Shown here in pieces: positions 48,101 through 56,218 of a DNA stretch of 64,000 bases. A program made the translations under genes and the position numbers. The stretch lies in NCBI GenBank assembly GCA_039944535.1, contig JBDUYP010000007.1:1-64000 (forward strand), read 5' to 3'. The notes below the pieces were generated by a model that saw only the letters and a program-made list of their open reading frames with translations, did no database searches and had not been told where the DNA came from. This DNA comes from JAMZMI01 sp039944535 (GTDB taxonomy: Bacteria > Bacteroidota > Bacteroidia > Cytophagales > Cyclobacteriaceae). Every line of letters begins with the position of its first letter. Within the stretch, counting starts at the first letter, position 1.

Positions 48101-50821
48101 CATGCCAATGAGATTAATGAGATACCGGACATTTCTACTGTATCAACAATTGAAAATATAACCCTGGACTCTAACTACTTTGATTTTGGAGACCTGGAGC
48201 CACTGGTTTCCATTTCAAATATTTCATACCAAAACCAAAAGATCTTTGGAGATTTTCCAGTTGATTCGACAGTGGCTATCGGTCAGGATGTGGTTATAGA
48301 TAAACTGATAGAAGGAACTAACAATGACTATCAGTGGTACCTCAACGATGACCCAATCGACTTTGGGGATTTGATTGACCATCAAATATTAGGCTTTCAA
48401 TCGAATGATACGGGTACATACGTTTTGAGAGTAAACAACTCCGTACTATCAGGTTTAGAGCTGGAAACGGCTCCTTATCAGTTGAGCATCTCCGATTTTG
48501 AGGAGGACTCGCTGGCTATGGTTTCGCTGTACAATGCGCTAAATGGCGCTAGCTGGACCAATTCTGCAAATTGGCTCTCTGGTAATCTTGCTTCATGGAA
48601 TGGTCTGTCGGTAGAAAGCGACAGAGTGATAGACCTGAGTCTGCCAGGCAACAACCTGGAGGGGGTGCTTCCAGCAGATTTGGCGTATGCGGACTCATTG
48701 ATAAACGTCAACCTTTCTGGCAATGCCATTGCCGATGCGATACCCAATAGTTTCCAGGAGCTTGGCGTTTTGGAGAATCTGGATATATCAGGCAACCGTA
48801 TTAAGTCCATTCCTGCATTGAACAGCCTTACATCTCTGACGGTTCTCAATGTCTCTAACAACAATTTGCAGTTTGGTGATCTCGAGCAAAACCTGGGCGT
48901 ACCGGACTTCCAGTATATGGATCAGGATAGTATTGGTCTTGCTGCCGATACGGTTGTTGACATCAGTTCCAGTTTGCCTATTGTCCGAAGTGTTTCAGGA
49001 GCAAATAATACTTACCAATGGCTTTTGAATGGCTCGGAGCTGACCGGCGAAACCTCTGATGAGGTGCAGGTGGATAACATTCAATTTGCCGATGAAGGTA
49101 AATATGTCCTTCAGGTTCAGAATAGTCTGGTTTCTGGATTGACACTTTATACCAAAGCATTTGACCTGAAAGTGAGCAGTCTAAGACGAGACTCTCTCGC
49201 TCTGCTTGCGCTATATGATGCTACCGGAGGAGACAGCTGGACAACATCGGTCAATTGGGAAACGGCCAAACTTTCGGATGACGCCTGGACGGGAGTTGAC
49301 GCTTCGGGTGCGAGAGTCAATGGAATTGATTTATCTGGTTTTGGTTTGAAAGACACCATACCCAATAAGATTCGTGAAATTACTAGTTTGGCTTCCGCTG
49401 ATTTTGCCGACAATGATATCGTGGCTTTGCCGAACATGTCGGGAATGCCTGCCTTGAGTGAGTTGAATCTGGATAGTAATCGGTTTACTTTCAAATACCT
49501 CCTACCCAATAGGGGCATATCCGGCATTTCATATGCCAATCAAAAAAGATTTGGAGCCGTATTTGATACCGTCTTGGATGCCGGAGAGGATGCGCTCATT
49601 GATTATTTTGAAAATGTTGAGTTTGGGTCCGGATCTGTTTACCAATGGCAGTTCGGAGAGTTGATACCAGGCAAAAGGTCTAATGACAATGTATCTCCCC
49701 TCAATGGAGCAAACAACAAATCATTGCTCATTGAAAATGTTGATATCAACAGTCAGGGGACTTATGCTCTGACGGTTACAAACCCTTTGGTTGATGGTTT
49801 GACGCTGAGAAGTGAAAACCAAAATGTGCTTGCCCAAACCGACTTTCTGGGAACAGTGAGACTTAATGGAAATCCGGTAACGGATGCAGAAGTTGTAGTT
49901 TGGAGAAAAACCCCTTCAGGTCCATTTGTGAAGGAGGATAGCACCACGGTCAATGATTCGGGTGAATACTTATTGGAGGATGTGATTTTGGGTACATTCA
50001 TAGTACTGGCCCGTCCGAATTTGGGCTTGAGCCAATATGAATATACCATCCAGACTTATTACATCAGTGCTGAGACTTACAGCCAGGCGGATGAACTGCT
50101 CCTGGATGGTGTTACCCCCGGTGTGGACATCAACCTGATAGATTACACTCCACCTCCAGTGCCGGGTACGGCCACCATAGGAGGAGAAGTGATTTCTGAT
50201 TTTGCCGATGATGAAGGTGAGGGGTCGGGCAGGATAGATGGAAGGCGAAGGGTGAAGAAAGCCGGTTGTGCCATGCGCAGGTTCAAAGCACAAGGCAGAC
50301 CTGATCAGGATGAATTGGAGGACGAAATATCTTATTACCTCGAAACGGATGATGAAGGGTATTTCAATTTTGAGCAAGTAGCAGATGGTAAATATCTGCT
50401 GACAATAGAGTTTCCGGGGATTCCTCTGGCGGAAGATGCAGAGGTCGTTTTTGAAATAGGCGGAGATCGAGAGAATCAGGTATTCGATGTGAATGTCTTG
50501 ATCGATGAAGAAGGAATAAATGTAACGCAGGAAGAGATCCTTTACAACCTGAAACCATATATCAAAGATGTAACGCTATATCCTAACCCTACGGAAGGCA
50601 AGCTTTCCATGGATTATCTCGTGTATAGAAACATTGATGATATGCGGATGCAAATTGTGTCAGGCCAGGGCGTGATCTTAGTTGATCAAAAAGTGGATCA
50701 CCGGCAAGGGCGCCATCATGCGGATGTGGATTTGACCAACTACGAATCGGGTATTTACTACCTGATTTTCACAGATGAAGCTGGATCATTTGCTCATCCT
50801 GTTAAGATCAGCAGAAAATAA
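45113..50821 (+). CDS. T9SS-secreted surface protein: beta-helix, EYFFDDDPG repeats, LRR-Ig units and GCAMRRFK module
   Basis: The 1,902-residue protein begins with a signal peptide (ending FAIVGRAQF). Regions: a beta-helix domain (residues 24-350) paralogous to the upstream gene; seven repeats of about 75 residues carrying EYFFDDDPGFG and GFHNLFIRAQDDGGRWSLP (46199-47800); three LRR plus Ig-like units, each opening with a cap such as LIVFYNKTDGANWAQ (47811-49850); a CnaB-like domain (QTYYISAETY); the GRRRVKKAGCAMRRFK motif (Cys1719); and a T9SS type A sorting domain with YPNPTEG and a KISRK end. It is expected at the cell surface or released. No catalytic domain is recognised, so binding or structural work is the best guess. 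It has the largest number of LRR-Ig units of the four paralogues. Confidence 0.9.
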   Translation: MTSSRKIFITVCLLCFAIVGRAQFSTWIVDNNLQAPTGSHIFNDLPAAVAAAEAGDVIYVKASPITYTNTTIDKELAVIGEGFKGNAATINTLTIQMDASFSSVYGMYISNQLTISGSGVSLDLSDLDIAYNFIETVTWNSGGTNDTLRNTYFRSNIIGSGEASSGVVALYLDDQTSIINIENNVFYGTTSATPAGSVRATGAYMYGNAFIGTGTEKSFDLINNCSIINNIFFGRSAEDLDGSSANNYFYGNVIFNTSDDAFANVFGVTGTDGGSNQNADPEFLSLNLSSQWDFDLFEISYAGTSPALALGSGPSETAFSETGKWLPQIESMTGSHEIPEGSGLFLEVVASIDDGLHDVPSLTAFEYFFATDAGMGANTVPPETPAAATFSGPVYFDVSVLSPGQYTMYVRATDENRYGHYKAFPINIIDNSQLGYDIDGFEYFFDTDPGVGLGTPISATRAANIDITETVASAGLGTGFHNFYIRPIDQHGRWGLPETQMVFVDNSVSGGSAVVQAVEYFFDDDPGFGLANPLTVSTPLNEIDLVSTISTSTPLLLSTGFHNLFIRAQDDGGKWGINLSKLVYIDPSGATDVSKIQAAEYYLDTDPGFGLASAFTVPTPEDTIEIADIIPTGSVSLGFHNLFMRVQDDGGRWSLPASQLVFIDASGATAVNEIVSFEYFFDDDPGYGNGTDLVPPAQGAALDFTESVTATGLSTGFHHLFIRAFDEGGTWGVPISKLVYVDPASTGSVIPVQTAEYFFDDDPGYGAADQVALTAAADIDELIVATANSLSVGFHNFYLRIQDASGRWSLPVTRAVYVDLSGNVFSNIVELEYFFDTDPGFDQGTSIPISPSEPEAIRELVVGASALGAGNHILGVRAKNADDVWGVTEYEPFIAFPPSRELDSVSLIVFYNKTDGANWAQSTNWLTGSLDTWYGVTMANNRVDSLKLQGNNISGVIPPQLGYVDEVTYLSLAENILRDTIPSTFEDFNQLVTLELHANEINEIPDISTVSTIENITLDSNYFDFGDLEPLVSISNISYQNQKIFGDFPVDSTVAIGQDVVIDKLIEGTNNDYQWYLNDDPIDFGDLIDHQILGFQSNDTGTYVLRVNNSVLSGLELETAPYQLSISDFEEDSLAMVSLYNALNGASWTNSANWLSGNLASWNGLSVESDRVIDLSLPGNNLEGVLPADLAYADSLINVNLSGNAIADAIPNSFQELGVLENLDISGNRIKSIPALNSLTSLTVLNVSNNNLQFGDLEQNLGVPDFQYMDQDSIGLAADTVVDISSSLPIVRSVSGANNTYQWLLNGSELTGETSDEVQVDNIQFADEGKYVLQVQNSLVSGLTLYTKAFDLKVSSLRRDSLALLALYDATGGDSWTTSVNWETAKLSDDAWTGVDASGARVNGIDLSGFGLKDTIPNKIREITSLASADFADNDIVALPNMSGMPALSELNLDSNRFTFKYLLPNRGISGISYANQKRFGAVFDTVLDAGEDALIDYFENVEFGSGSVYQWQFGELIPGKRSNDNVSPLNGANNKSLLIENVDINSQGTYALTVTNPLVDGLTLRSENQNVLAQTDFLGTVRLNGNPVTDAEVVVWRKTPSGPFVKEDSTTVNDSGEYLLEDVILGTFIVLARPNLGLSQYEYTIQTYYISAETYSQADELLLDGVTPGVDINLIDYTPPPVPGTATIGGEVISDFADDEGEGSGRIDGRRRVKKAGCAMRRFKAQGRPDQDELEDEISYYLETDDEGYFNFEQVADGKYLLTIEFPGIPLAEDAEVVFEIGGDRENQVFDVNVLIDEEGINVTQEEILYNLKPYIKDVTLYPNPTEGKLSMDYLVYRNIDDMRMQIVSGQGVILVDQKVDHRQGRHHADVDLTNYESGIYYLIFTDEAGSFAHPVKISRK
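46199..47800 (+). repeat. Seven tandem EYFFDDDPGFG repeats, about 75 residues each
   Basis: Units start near 46199, 46430, 46663, 46905, 47140, 47375 and 47600. Each has an EYFFDxDPGxGxG opening and a later GFHxLxxRxxDxxGxWxxP element, ending in a hydrophobic VYVD strand. The outer copies (first and last) are the most diverged. The acidic DxDPG turn suggests calcium binding. I know similar motifs in secreted Bacteroidota proteins but no assigned function. Confidence 0.88.
50240..50818 (+). other. Conserved C-terminal module, copy 4
   Basis: This copy has the same ungapped 193-residue length. The DNA from 50474 to 50568 matches copy 2 at 92 of 95 positions, although the genes are over 22 kb apart. 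Confidence 0.92.
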
Positions 50822-50878
50822 ATTTAAACTCACTGATGGTGAGCATAACAAACGCCTGGTAACAACCCCTCAGGCAGG

Positions 50879-53800
50879 TTAATCAAACAGATTGGTGATA
50901 TCGTCCTTGGAAAGGCTTTTGATGAAGCTCTCTTCTACTGTGATCAGGTCTTTGGCCAGCTTCAACTTTGATTGCTGAAGCTTTAGGATCTTCTCTTCCA
51001 CAGTGTCTCTTCCTATGAACTTGTACGTGAAAACCGTGTTTTTTTGTCCGATCCTGTGTGCTCTATCCACAGCCTGTGCCTCGGCTGCCGGATTCCACCA
51101 TGGATCCAGCAAAAACACATAGTCAGCTTCTGTGAGGTTGAGACCAAGGCCCCCCGCTTTCAAAGAAATGAGGAATACCCTGATATGATCGTTTTCCTGA
51201 AATTTTTCCACCTGAGCCTGGCGGTCTTTTACAGAGCCATCCAGATAAGCATATTTTATATCCTCACCCTGCAGATGGTTTTCCAGAATTTTTAGATGTT
51301 TGACAAACTGACTGAAGATCAAAATCTTATGATTTTTTCCCAGGGCATTTGAAAGCATATATGTGATGTCTTCAAATTTACCAGAGTCGCCTTCATAGCT
51401 TTCGTCCACCATTGCCGGGTGATTGGCTATTTGTCTGAGTCGGGTAAGTCCTTGTAGCAGGAGCATCTGAGACTTTTGTATGCCTTCCGTATCTATCAGG
51501 TCCAGAAGCTGGTTGCGGTAATTGTTTTTCTCCTTGTCGTAATATTCTCGTTGTTGCGGAGAGAGCGCACAGTATTTGACGTTTTCTATCTTTTCGGGCA
51601 AGTCTTTAGCCACCTGAGATTTTTCCCGTCTTAGCATAAAAGGTTTGATCAGCGCATTGAGCTTGGCTGTTCTATCCACGTCCTTTTTCTTCTCGATTGG
51701 GATCAAATATTTTTGTTTGAAGTACTTCTGTGTGCCGAGGAGACCCGGATTCACAAAGGACATCTGCGACCACAAGTCCATTGTGCTGTTTTCTATTGGT
51801 GTGCCTGTCAGGATTAGCTTCCGCCGCGATTTCAGGGTTCTGACTGCTTTGGATATGATTGAGTCCGGGTTTTTGATGGCCTGTGACTCATCCAGTATGA
51901 TGTAGTTGAAATAAAACTGACTCAGCATTTCAGCATCTATTCGTGTGATGCCGTAGCTGGTTAGTACCACGTCGTATTTGCCAAATTTGCTGGTGTCTTT
52001 TTCTCTAGTGGTGCCGGTGTAGTTGAGCACTTTCAGTTTAGGAGTAAACTTTTTGGCCTCCATCTCCCAGTTGTAAATCAGAGAAGTAGGCATGATGAGC
52101 AAGCTGGCAGTACCCGGGTTTTCTTCTTTTTCCTTTTGAAGGAGAGTGAGCGTTTGCACGGTTTTACCCAGACCCATATCGTCTGCCAGACAGCCGCCAA
52201 ACCCGTATTGGTTGAGAAACTCCAGCCAGTTGAAACCTGCTTTTTGATAAGGCCTTAAGCTCCCCTTGAAGGCCTGTGGTTGTTCCTGATCTTCGATTTC
52301 GGAGAAGTCCAAAAGCTTCTCTAGCTTTTTGGTCATGGCCACTTTTGCGTGATTGCCGTCTTGCAAGTCCTTGACCAGCGAAAGGTGTATTTTGTCCAGC
52401 TTGAGATCGCTTTCATTCTCAGAAGAGAAGGCAAAAAGGTCACTGTATTCAGAAACCCAACTGTCGGGAATGATCGCAAACTCGCCATTTGGTAGTTTGA
52501 ACTCCCGCTGATCTTTCAGTATATATTTTCGGATGGTCGTGAAAGGAATTTCAAATTCCCCAAAGCGGATTACTGCCTTGATGTCAAACCAGTCGATGTT
52601 TTCTGAAATCTCAACGTTGATGTGGGTCTCTCCGAGAAAATATTTTTTCGTTTTGTCTCGCTGGCGCACCTCTACGCCTAGTTCTCTCAATGAACCCAGG
52701 TTGCTATTGAGCCATGAGATGGCAGTATTTTTCTCCAGAGTAGAGCGAGAGCTTTTGAGCTGGAGACCTCTTTTTGTCAGGTTATCTATGATATTTTTTT
52801 CCTGATCTGAATCTCTCTTTACTCTATGAAAAATGTAATTGTCCGCCTGCTTTTCCAGCGTCACACTCACATTCTTGATCTTGTCTGCTTTGTAGGAATA
52901 TGTGCCGTACTGAAAGCTCAATTCGAACAGGATCTTGTCTGCTTCTGCGGTGGCCGCATTGTCTCCGTTGCTGGCAAACAAAGTGGTGGGAGCGACAGAA
53001 GCCAGCTCCGAAAAGGTAAGAACCGGTGCAGGGGTGAGTTTCTCTGTTTTGATTTCAAAACCCTGAGCGTAAACATCAAATGAGGCGATGAGTGGTGCTA
53101 CAAATTTGTGATAGTAGCTCTCCTCTACTTTTTTAGGGATCAGAATAAATTTTTTGTTGAAAAAAGGCTTGACCTTACCACCGTTCACCGGTTTCTCGAA
53201 TGTGAAAAGCTTGTCTTCCACCACGATCCACGCGGGCTCTTTGCAAAGCAAGTAGCTTCCATTCTGATAAAAGTGAACCTTTTCTTCGTCGAGTTTTATA
53301 GTGGGGAAGTAGTGGGTATTGTCGTCGTTTCTCCGGAAGTGGAAAAGTATAGATGCCTTGGTTTCGGATATCGTGATTTGTTTCCATGTAGGTTCGCCAT
53401 CCTTGCCCATCTCGAAAAGCATTTTGCCATCTATACGCTCAAGAATTTTAGCCCTTCTGCGCTCTAAAAACGCTTCTATTTCATCCTGAAGCAGCTTGTC
53501 TCCCGTATTTTTGTCATAAGTTTTGAGGAAGAATTCTCCCGGTTTCATCTTCTTTTTTTGAAACTTATTGACCACAGCCGTCTGCTGTATTTGATCCATC
53601 AGCTTGATCAACTCATAGTCATTTTCGTCCAGGCCGCTATCAAACTCCTCGGCATTGAGAGCAGAGATATTCTGATGTGAGTACGTGAGCCGCTCTTTTT
53701 CGTCTAACTGAACCACATAGGATTCAAACAATATACCCAGGTACTCATGATCGTACAGTGAGTAGATAATCTGAAACGGCTGATCTGGAGATACTTTCAT
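50879..53800 (-). CDS. SNF2-family DNA-dependent ATPase/helicase
   Basis: The 973-residue protein has an N-terminal region of about 500 residues without a recognised motif, followed by a complete SNF2 motor. Motif I is DDMGLGKTVQ (Lys546), motif II DESQ (Asp637 to Gln640), motif III LILTGTPIENS, motif V LISLKAGGLGLNLTEAD and motif VI QAVDRAHRIGQ. It is expected to remodel protein-DNA or transcription complexes, like the bacterial RapA/HepA group; the exact target is unknown. It is convergent with the upstream giant gene, and only 57 bp separate their ends. A TTG and TAGATTCG pair in front of the ATG may be its promoter, but this is weak. Chromosomal SNF2 proteins of this size are common in Bacteroidota. 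Confidence 0.93.
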   Translation of the reverse strand: MKVSPDQPFQIIYSLYDHEYLGILFESYVVQLDEKERLTYSHQNISALNAEEFDSGLDENDYELIKLMDQIQQTAVVNKFQKKKMKPGEFFLKTYDKNTGDKLLQDEIEAFLERRRAKILERIDGKMLFEMGKDGEPTWKQITISETKASILFHFRRNDDNTHYFPTIKLDEEKVHFYQNGSYLLCKEPAWIVVEDKLFTFEKPVNGGKVKPFFNKKFILIPKKVEESYYHKFVAPLIASFDVYAQGFEIKTEKLTPAPVLTFSELASVAPTTLFASNGDNAATAEADKILFELSFQYGTYSYKADKIKNVSVTLEKQADNYIFHRVKRDSDQEKNIIDNLTKRGLQLKSSRSTLEKNTAISWLNSNLGSLRELGVEVRQRDKTKKYFLGETHINVEISENIDWFDIKAVIRFGEFEIPFTTIRKYILKDQREFKLPNGEFAIIPDSWVSEYSDLFAFSSENESDLKLDKIHLSLVKDLQDGNHAKVAMTKKLEKLLDFSEIEDQEQPQAFKGSLRPYQKAGFNWLEFLNQYGFGGCLADDMGLGKTVQTLTLLQKEKEENPGTASLLIMPTSLIYNWEMEAKKFTPKLKVLNYTGTTREKDTSKFGKYDVVLTSYGITRIDAEMLSQFYFNYIILDESQAIKNPDSIISKAVRTLKSRRKLILTGTPIENSTMDLWSQMSFVNPGLLGTQKYFKQKYLIPIEKKKDVDRTAKLNALIKPFMLRREKSQVAKDLPEKIENVKYCALSPQQREYYDKEKNNYRNQLLDLIDTEGIQKSQMLLLQGLTRLRQIANHPAMVDESYEGDSGKFEDITYMLSNALGKNHKILIFSQFVKHLKILENHLQGEDIKYAYLDGSVKDRQAQVEKFQENDHIRVFLISLKAGGLGLNLTEADYVFLLDPWWNPAAEAQAVDRAHRIGQKNTVFTYKFIGRDTVEEKILKLQQSKLKLAKDLITVEESFIKSLSKDDITNLFD

Positions 53801-53869
53801 TCAATTCGATTAAAGGCAAGTTTCGAATCTAAATATTTTGCCACAAATAACAAGGAGTAAAATGCGATA

Positions 53870-55096
53870 TCACTGCAATGCCTCAATGGCTGCCCTTTTG
53901 GTAGCGCTATAGGCTGGCTGTATGGTAGCCATGATGGTGATAATGATGATACATACCACGGTGAAAAAAACATCCATCCATTGGACCTCTACAGGGTAGG
54001 CTTGCATGATGGTGGTGGCCGTTCCGGTGGAGATAAACCCAAAATATTGCTGAGCAAAACACAGCGCCAGTCCAAGGATTATTCCCGTAAGTGCTCCCGT
54101 AAATGCCACTATGGCTCCTTCAGTGAGAAAAATGTTGCGGATAAGGTTGTTGGTCGCGCCCTGAGCCAGCAGTATGGCTATGTCTTTTCGCTTGTCCAGC
54201 ACCAACATATTGAGTGCGAAAAAGATGTTGATGGAGGCTATGGCGATGATGATGGAGAAAGTGAGAAAAACGAAGAACTTTTCGATTTTCAATGTCTTGT
54301 AAAGATCACTATGGATTTCGTCGCTAGACTGAACCAGAAAACGATCCCCAAGTACGGCTTGCAGTTCGTTTTTAGCAGCTGAGGTTTGAACCCCTGCTTT
54401 TAGCTTTATCTCCAGAGAAGATCTTTTGCCTTTGTAATCAAACAAGGCTTCTGTGAACCTGAGCGGAACAAACACATAGTTATTGTCAAAGTAGTTTTCG
54501 ATGGCAAAAACGGCTCCCGGTAGTATTTTTTTAGCTCTAAAAAGCTTATCAGGACTGGTGATGCCCGGGTCAATATCCTGAGGATAAAACACCTGAATAG
54601 CATTGAAATCATTGGCTGGATTTACGGATAAGTCATACTGTACTCCACGTCCCAGTATGGCAAAATCCGTATTCTTTTCTTTGAGCCGAAAGTCACCGTA
54701 AACGATATTATTATCCAGCCTGCCTTGCTCTACGAAGTTGTCGCTTACGCCTTTGAGTCGGGCCACTCTTTCGGAGCTGTTGTATCTCAGTAGGGCATTG
54801 TCTTCTATAACCTCCGTGATAATCTCGACACCTTCTACTGAGCTTACATTCTTTTTTAATTCGTCTGTGTAGGCAAAGGACTTGCCCACCGTGGTACTGA
54901 CTACCAGGTTTGGATCAACTGTGCCATAGATGGACCTAAGCAGACCTTCCAGTCCATTAAAAACTGAAAGCACGACGATCAGCGCCATGGTGCCAGTTGC
55001 CACCACCACCATAGAAATGATGGAAATGATGTTGATGAAGTTTTTCTTTTTCCTGGATAGAAAATATCTACGCGCTATGAAATAGGACAGGTTCAC
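53870..55096 (-). CDS. LolC/LolE-like ABC transporter permease (FtsX/MacB family)
   Basis: The 408-residue inner-membrane protein has one N-terminal transmembrane segment (residues 20-44, after RRYFLSRKKKNFINIISIIS), a large periplasmic domain of about 220 residues, and three C-terminal segments within an FtsX domain (FFVFLTFSIIIAIASINIFF; TEGAIVAFTGALTGIILGLA; DVFFTVVCIIIITIMATI). This layout fits the LolC/E subunits that extract lipoproteins from the inner membrane with the ATPase LolD. No ATPase gene is in the window. It lies 3 bp after rbfA on the same strand, a pairing seen in other Bacteroidota genomes to my knowledge. MacB-type export is the alternative, but MacB carries its own ATPase domain. 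Confidence 0.9.
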   Translation of the reverse strand: MNLSYFIARRYFLSRKKKNFINIISIISMVVVATGTMALIVVLSVFNGLEGLLRSIYGTVDPNLVVSTTVGKSFAYTDELKKNVSSVEGVEIITEVIEDNALLRYNSSERVARLKGVSDNFVEQGRLDNNIVYGDFRLKEKNTDFAILGRGVQYDLSVNPANDFNAIQVFYPQDIDPGITSPDKLFRAKKILPGAVFAIENYFDNNYVFVPLRFTEALFDYKGKRSSLEIKLKAGVQTSAAKNELQAVLGDRFLVQSSDEIHSDLYKTLKIEKFFVFLTFSIIIAIASINIFFALNMLVLDKRKDIAILLAQGATNNLIRNIFLTEGAIVAFTGALTGIILGLALCFAQQYFGFISTGTATTIMQAYPVEVQWMDVFFTVVCIIIITIMATIQPAYSATKRAAIEALQ

Positions 55097-55099
55097 CTA

Positions 55100-55477
55100 T
55101 CAATCTTCTTTGTCGTCATCAGCAGCCGATGGTATGTCGAGACTGTCTATTAACTTGTCGAGGTGTGAGGCTTTTTCTTCAGTGTCATCATGGAAAAACG
55201 CAATCTCGGGGACTATCCGCACGCGCTTGCCTATTTTATTGCCGAGCAGCTTTCGGATTTCACTTTTGCCCTCATTCAAGCGAAAAAACACATCTTCGGC
55301 ATCTTTGATAGGGAATACACTCATGAAAAGCTTTGCAAAGCTGAGGTCAGGAGATACTTCTACTCCAGTGAGTGTTACCAGGCTGTTGCCAAAAAAGTGC
55401 CTTGGGTCTTTTTGGAAAATTTCTCCCAGGTCTTTTTGTAGCTGGCGGGCGTATTTCTGTTGTCTTTGACTCTGCAT
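55100..55477 (-). CDS. rbfA: Ribosome-binding factor A
   Basis: The 125-residue protein matches RbfA in length and pattern: N-terminal RQQKYARQLQKDLGEIFQ helix, the LVTLTGVEVSPDLSFAKLFMSV strand pair, and RVRIVPEIAFFHDDTEEKA before the C-terminal helix. RbfA is a KH-domain factor needed for 16S rRNA processing and 30S maturation, important in the cold. The acidic tail (SAADDDKED) is typical of the group. It is the first gene of a pair with the LolE-like permease. Confidence 0.95.
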   Translation of the reverse strand: MQSQRQQKYARQLQKDLGEIFQKDPRHFFGNSLVTLTGVEVSPDLSFAKLFMSVFPIKDAEDVFFRLNEGKSEIRKLLGNKIGKRVRIVPEIAFFHDDTEEKASHLDKLIDSLDIPSAADDDKED

Positions 55478-55680
55478 GTTGCAAATATCGTAAAGATGGA
55501 AGGTAAAAGGTCAAAGTTGAAAGGTTAAAAATTGGCTGTCGTAGGAATAGCGCATTAGCTGTATGGTATCATTGGCTATATTAGAGAAGAATTATGTTGG
55601 GATGGAATAGGTGAAAATTTTGGCGTGATTGTTATTGAAACGTGGATTTAGCTTCTATGCAGAAAAATAGTAAAGACGAT

Positions 55681-56142
55681 ATGACGAAACTTTTTGGAGT
55701 GGTATTGCTGGTGTTGGTTTTTCCATTGCTTTCTTGTGATGAAGACACAGCGCAGGGTGCGAAGCTAGAGCTACTAAACCCCACGGCAGAGGAGCTGGAG
55801 TTTAAGCTGTACGGAGCAGGGGGCACAATTTCTTTGGAGCTGGTATATATGGGCAAAGCCCAGGTACGAGAAATTGAAATCCTATGTAAAGGCAGAGTTT
55901 ACGTGCCGGAAGACACCCACAACTTTGGAGACCTTCCATATACCTATGAAGTAGAGTACGCCGAAGCTGTATTCACAGATATCACCAATGGTGAACCCTT
56001 CATTTTTTCTTTCCTTGTTCCTGATGATTGGGACCCGACAACTATCCACGAAGACTATACGCAAGAGCGGCGATGGCTTGCGGTCGGAGTGACTACCAAC
56101 AGCGGCACAAGTGACCTTGAATATGAGATGAGTACGAGGTGA
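55681..56142 (+). CDS. Predicted lipoprotein of unknown function
   Basis: From ATG 55681 the product has 153 residues and opens with a lipoprotein signal (MTKLFGVVLLVLVFPLLSC, lipobox LLSC). Upstream in-frame starts (GTG 55642, ATG 55657) would put a charged extension before the signal. The mature part is short and beta-rich (AKLELLNPTAEELEFKLYG; IEILCKGRVYVPED; FIFSFLVPDDWDP) with no family that I recognise. It is divergent from rbfA across about 200 bp and probably sits in the inner leaflet of the outer membrane or on the surface. Confidence 0.75.
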   Translation: MTKLFGVVLLVLVFPLLSCDEDTAQGAKLELLNPTAEELEFKLYGAGGTISLELVYMGKAQVREIEILCKGRVYVPEDTHNFGDLPYTYEVEYAEAVFTDITNGEPFIFSFLVPDDWDPTTIHEDYTQERRWLAVGVTTNSGTSDLEYEMSTR

Positions 56143-56218
56143 GATTAATGAACCCGGTATTCTACTTGGTTCATCCCCATATTTGTTAATTTCGAAGCGC
56201 ACATGTAAACGACACAAC

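Noticed and set aside
50829..50875. Short inverted repeats between the 45113 gene and the SNF2 gene as a terminator
   Set aside because: The stems are only 5 bp and no T run follows on either strand, so support is too weak to list as a feature.
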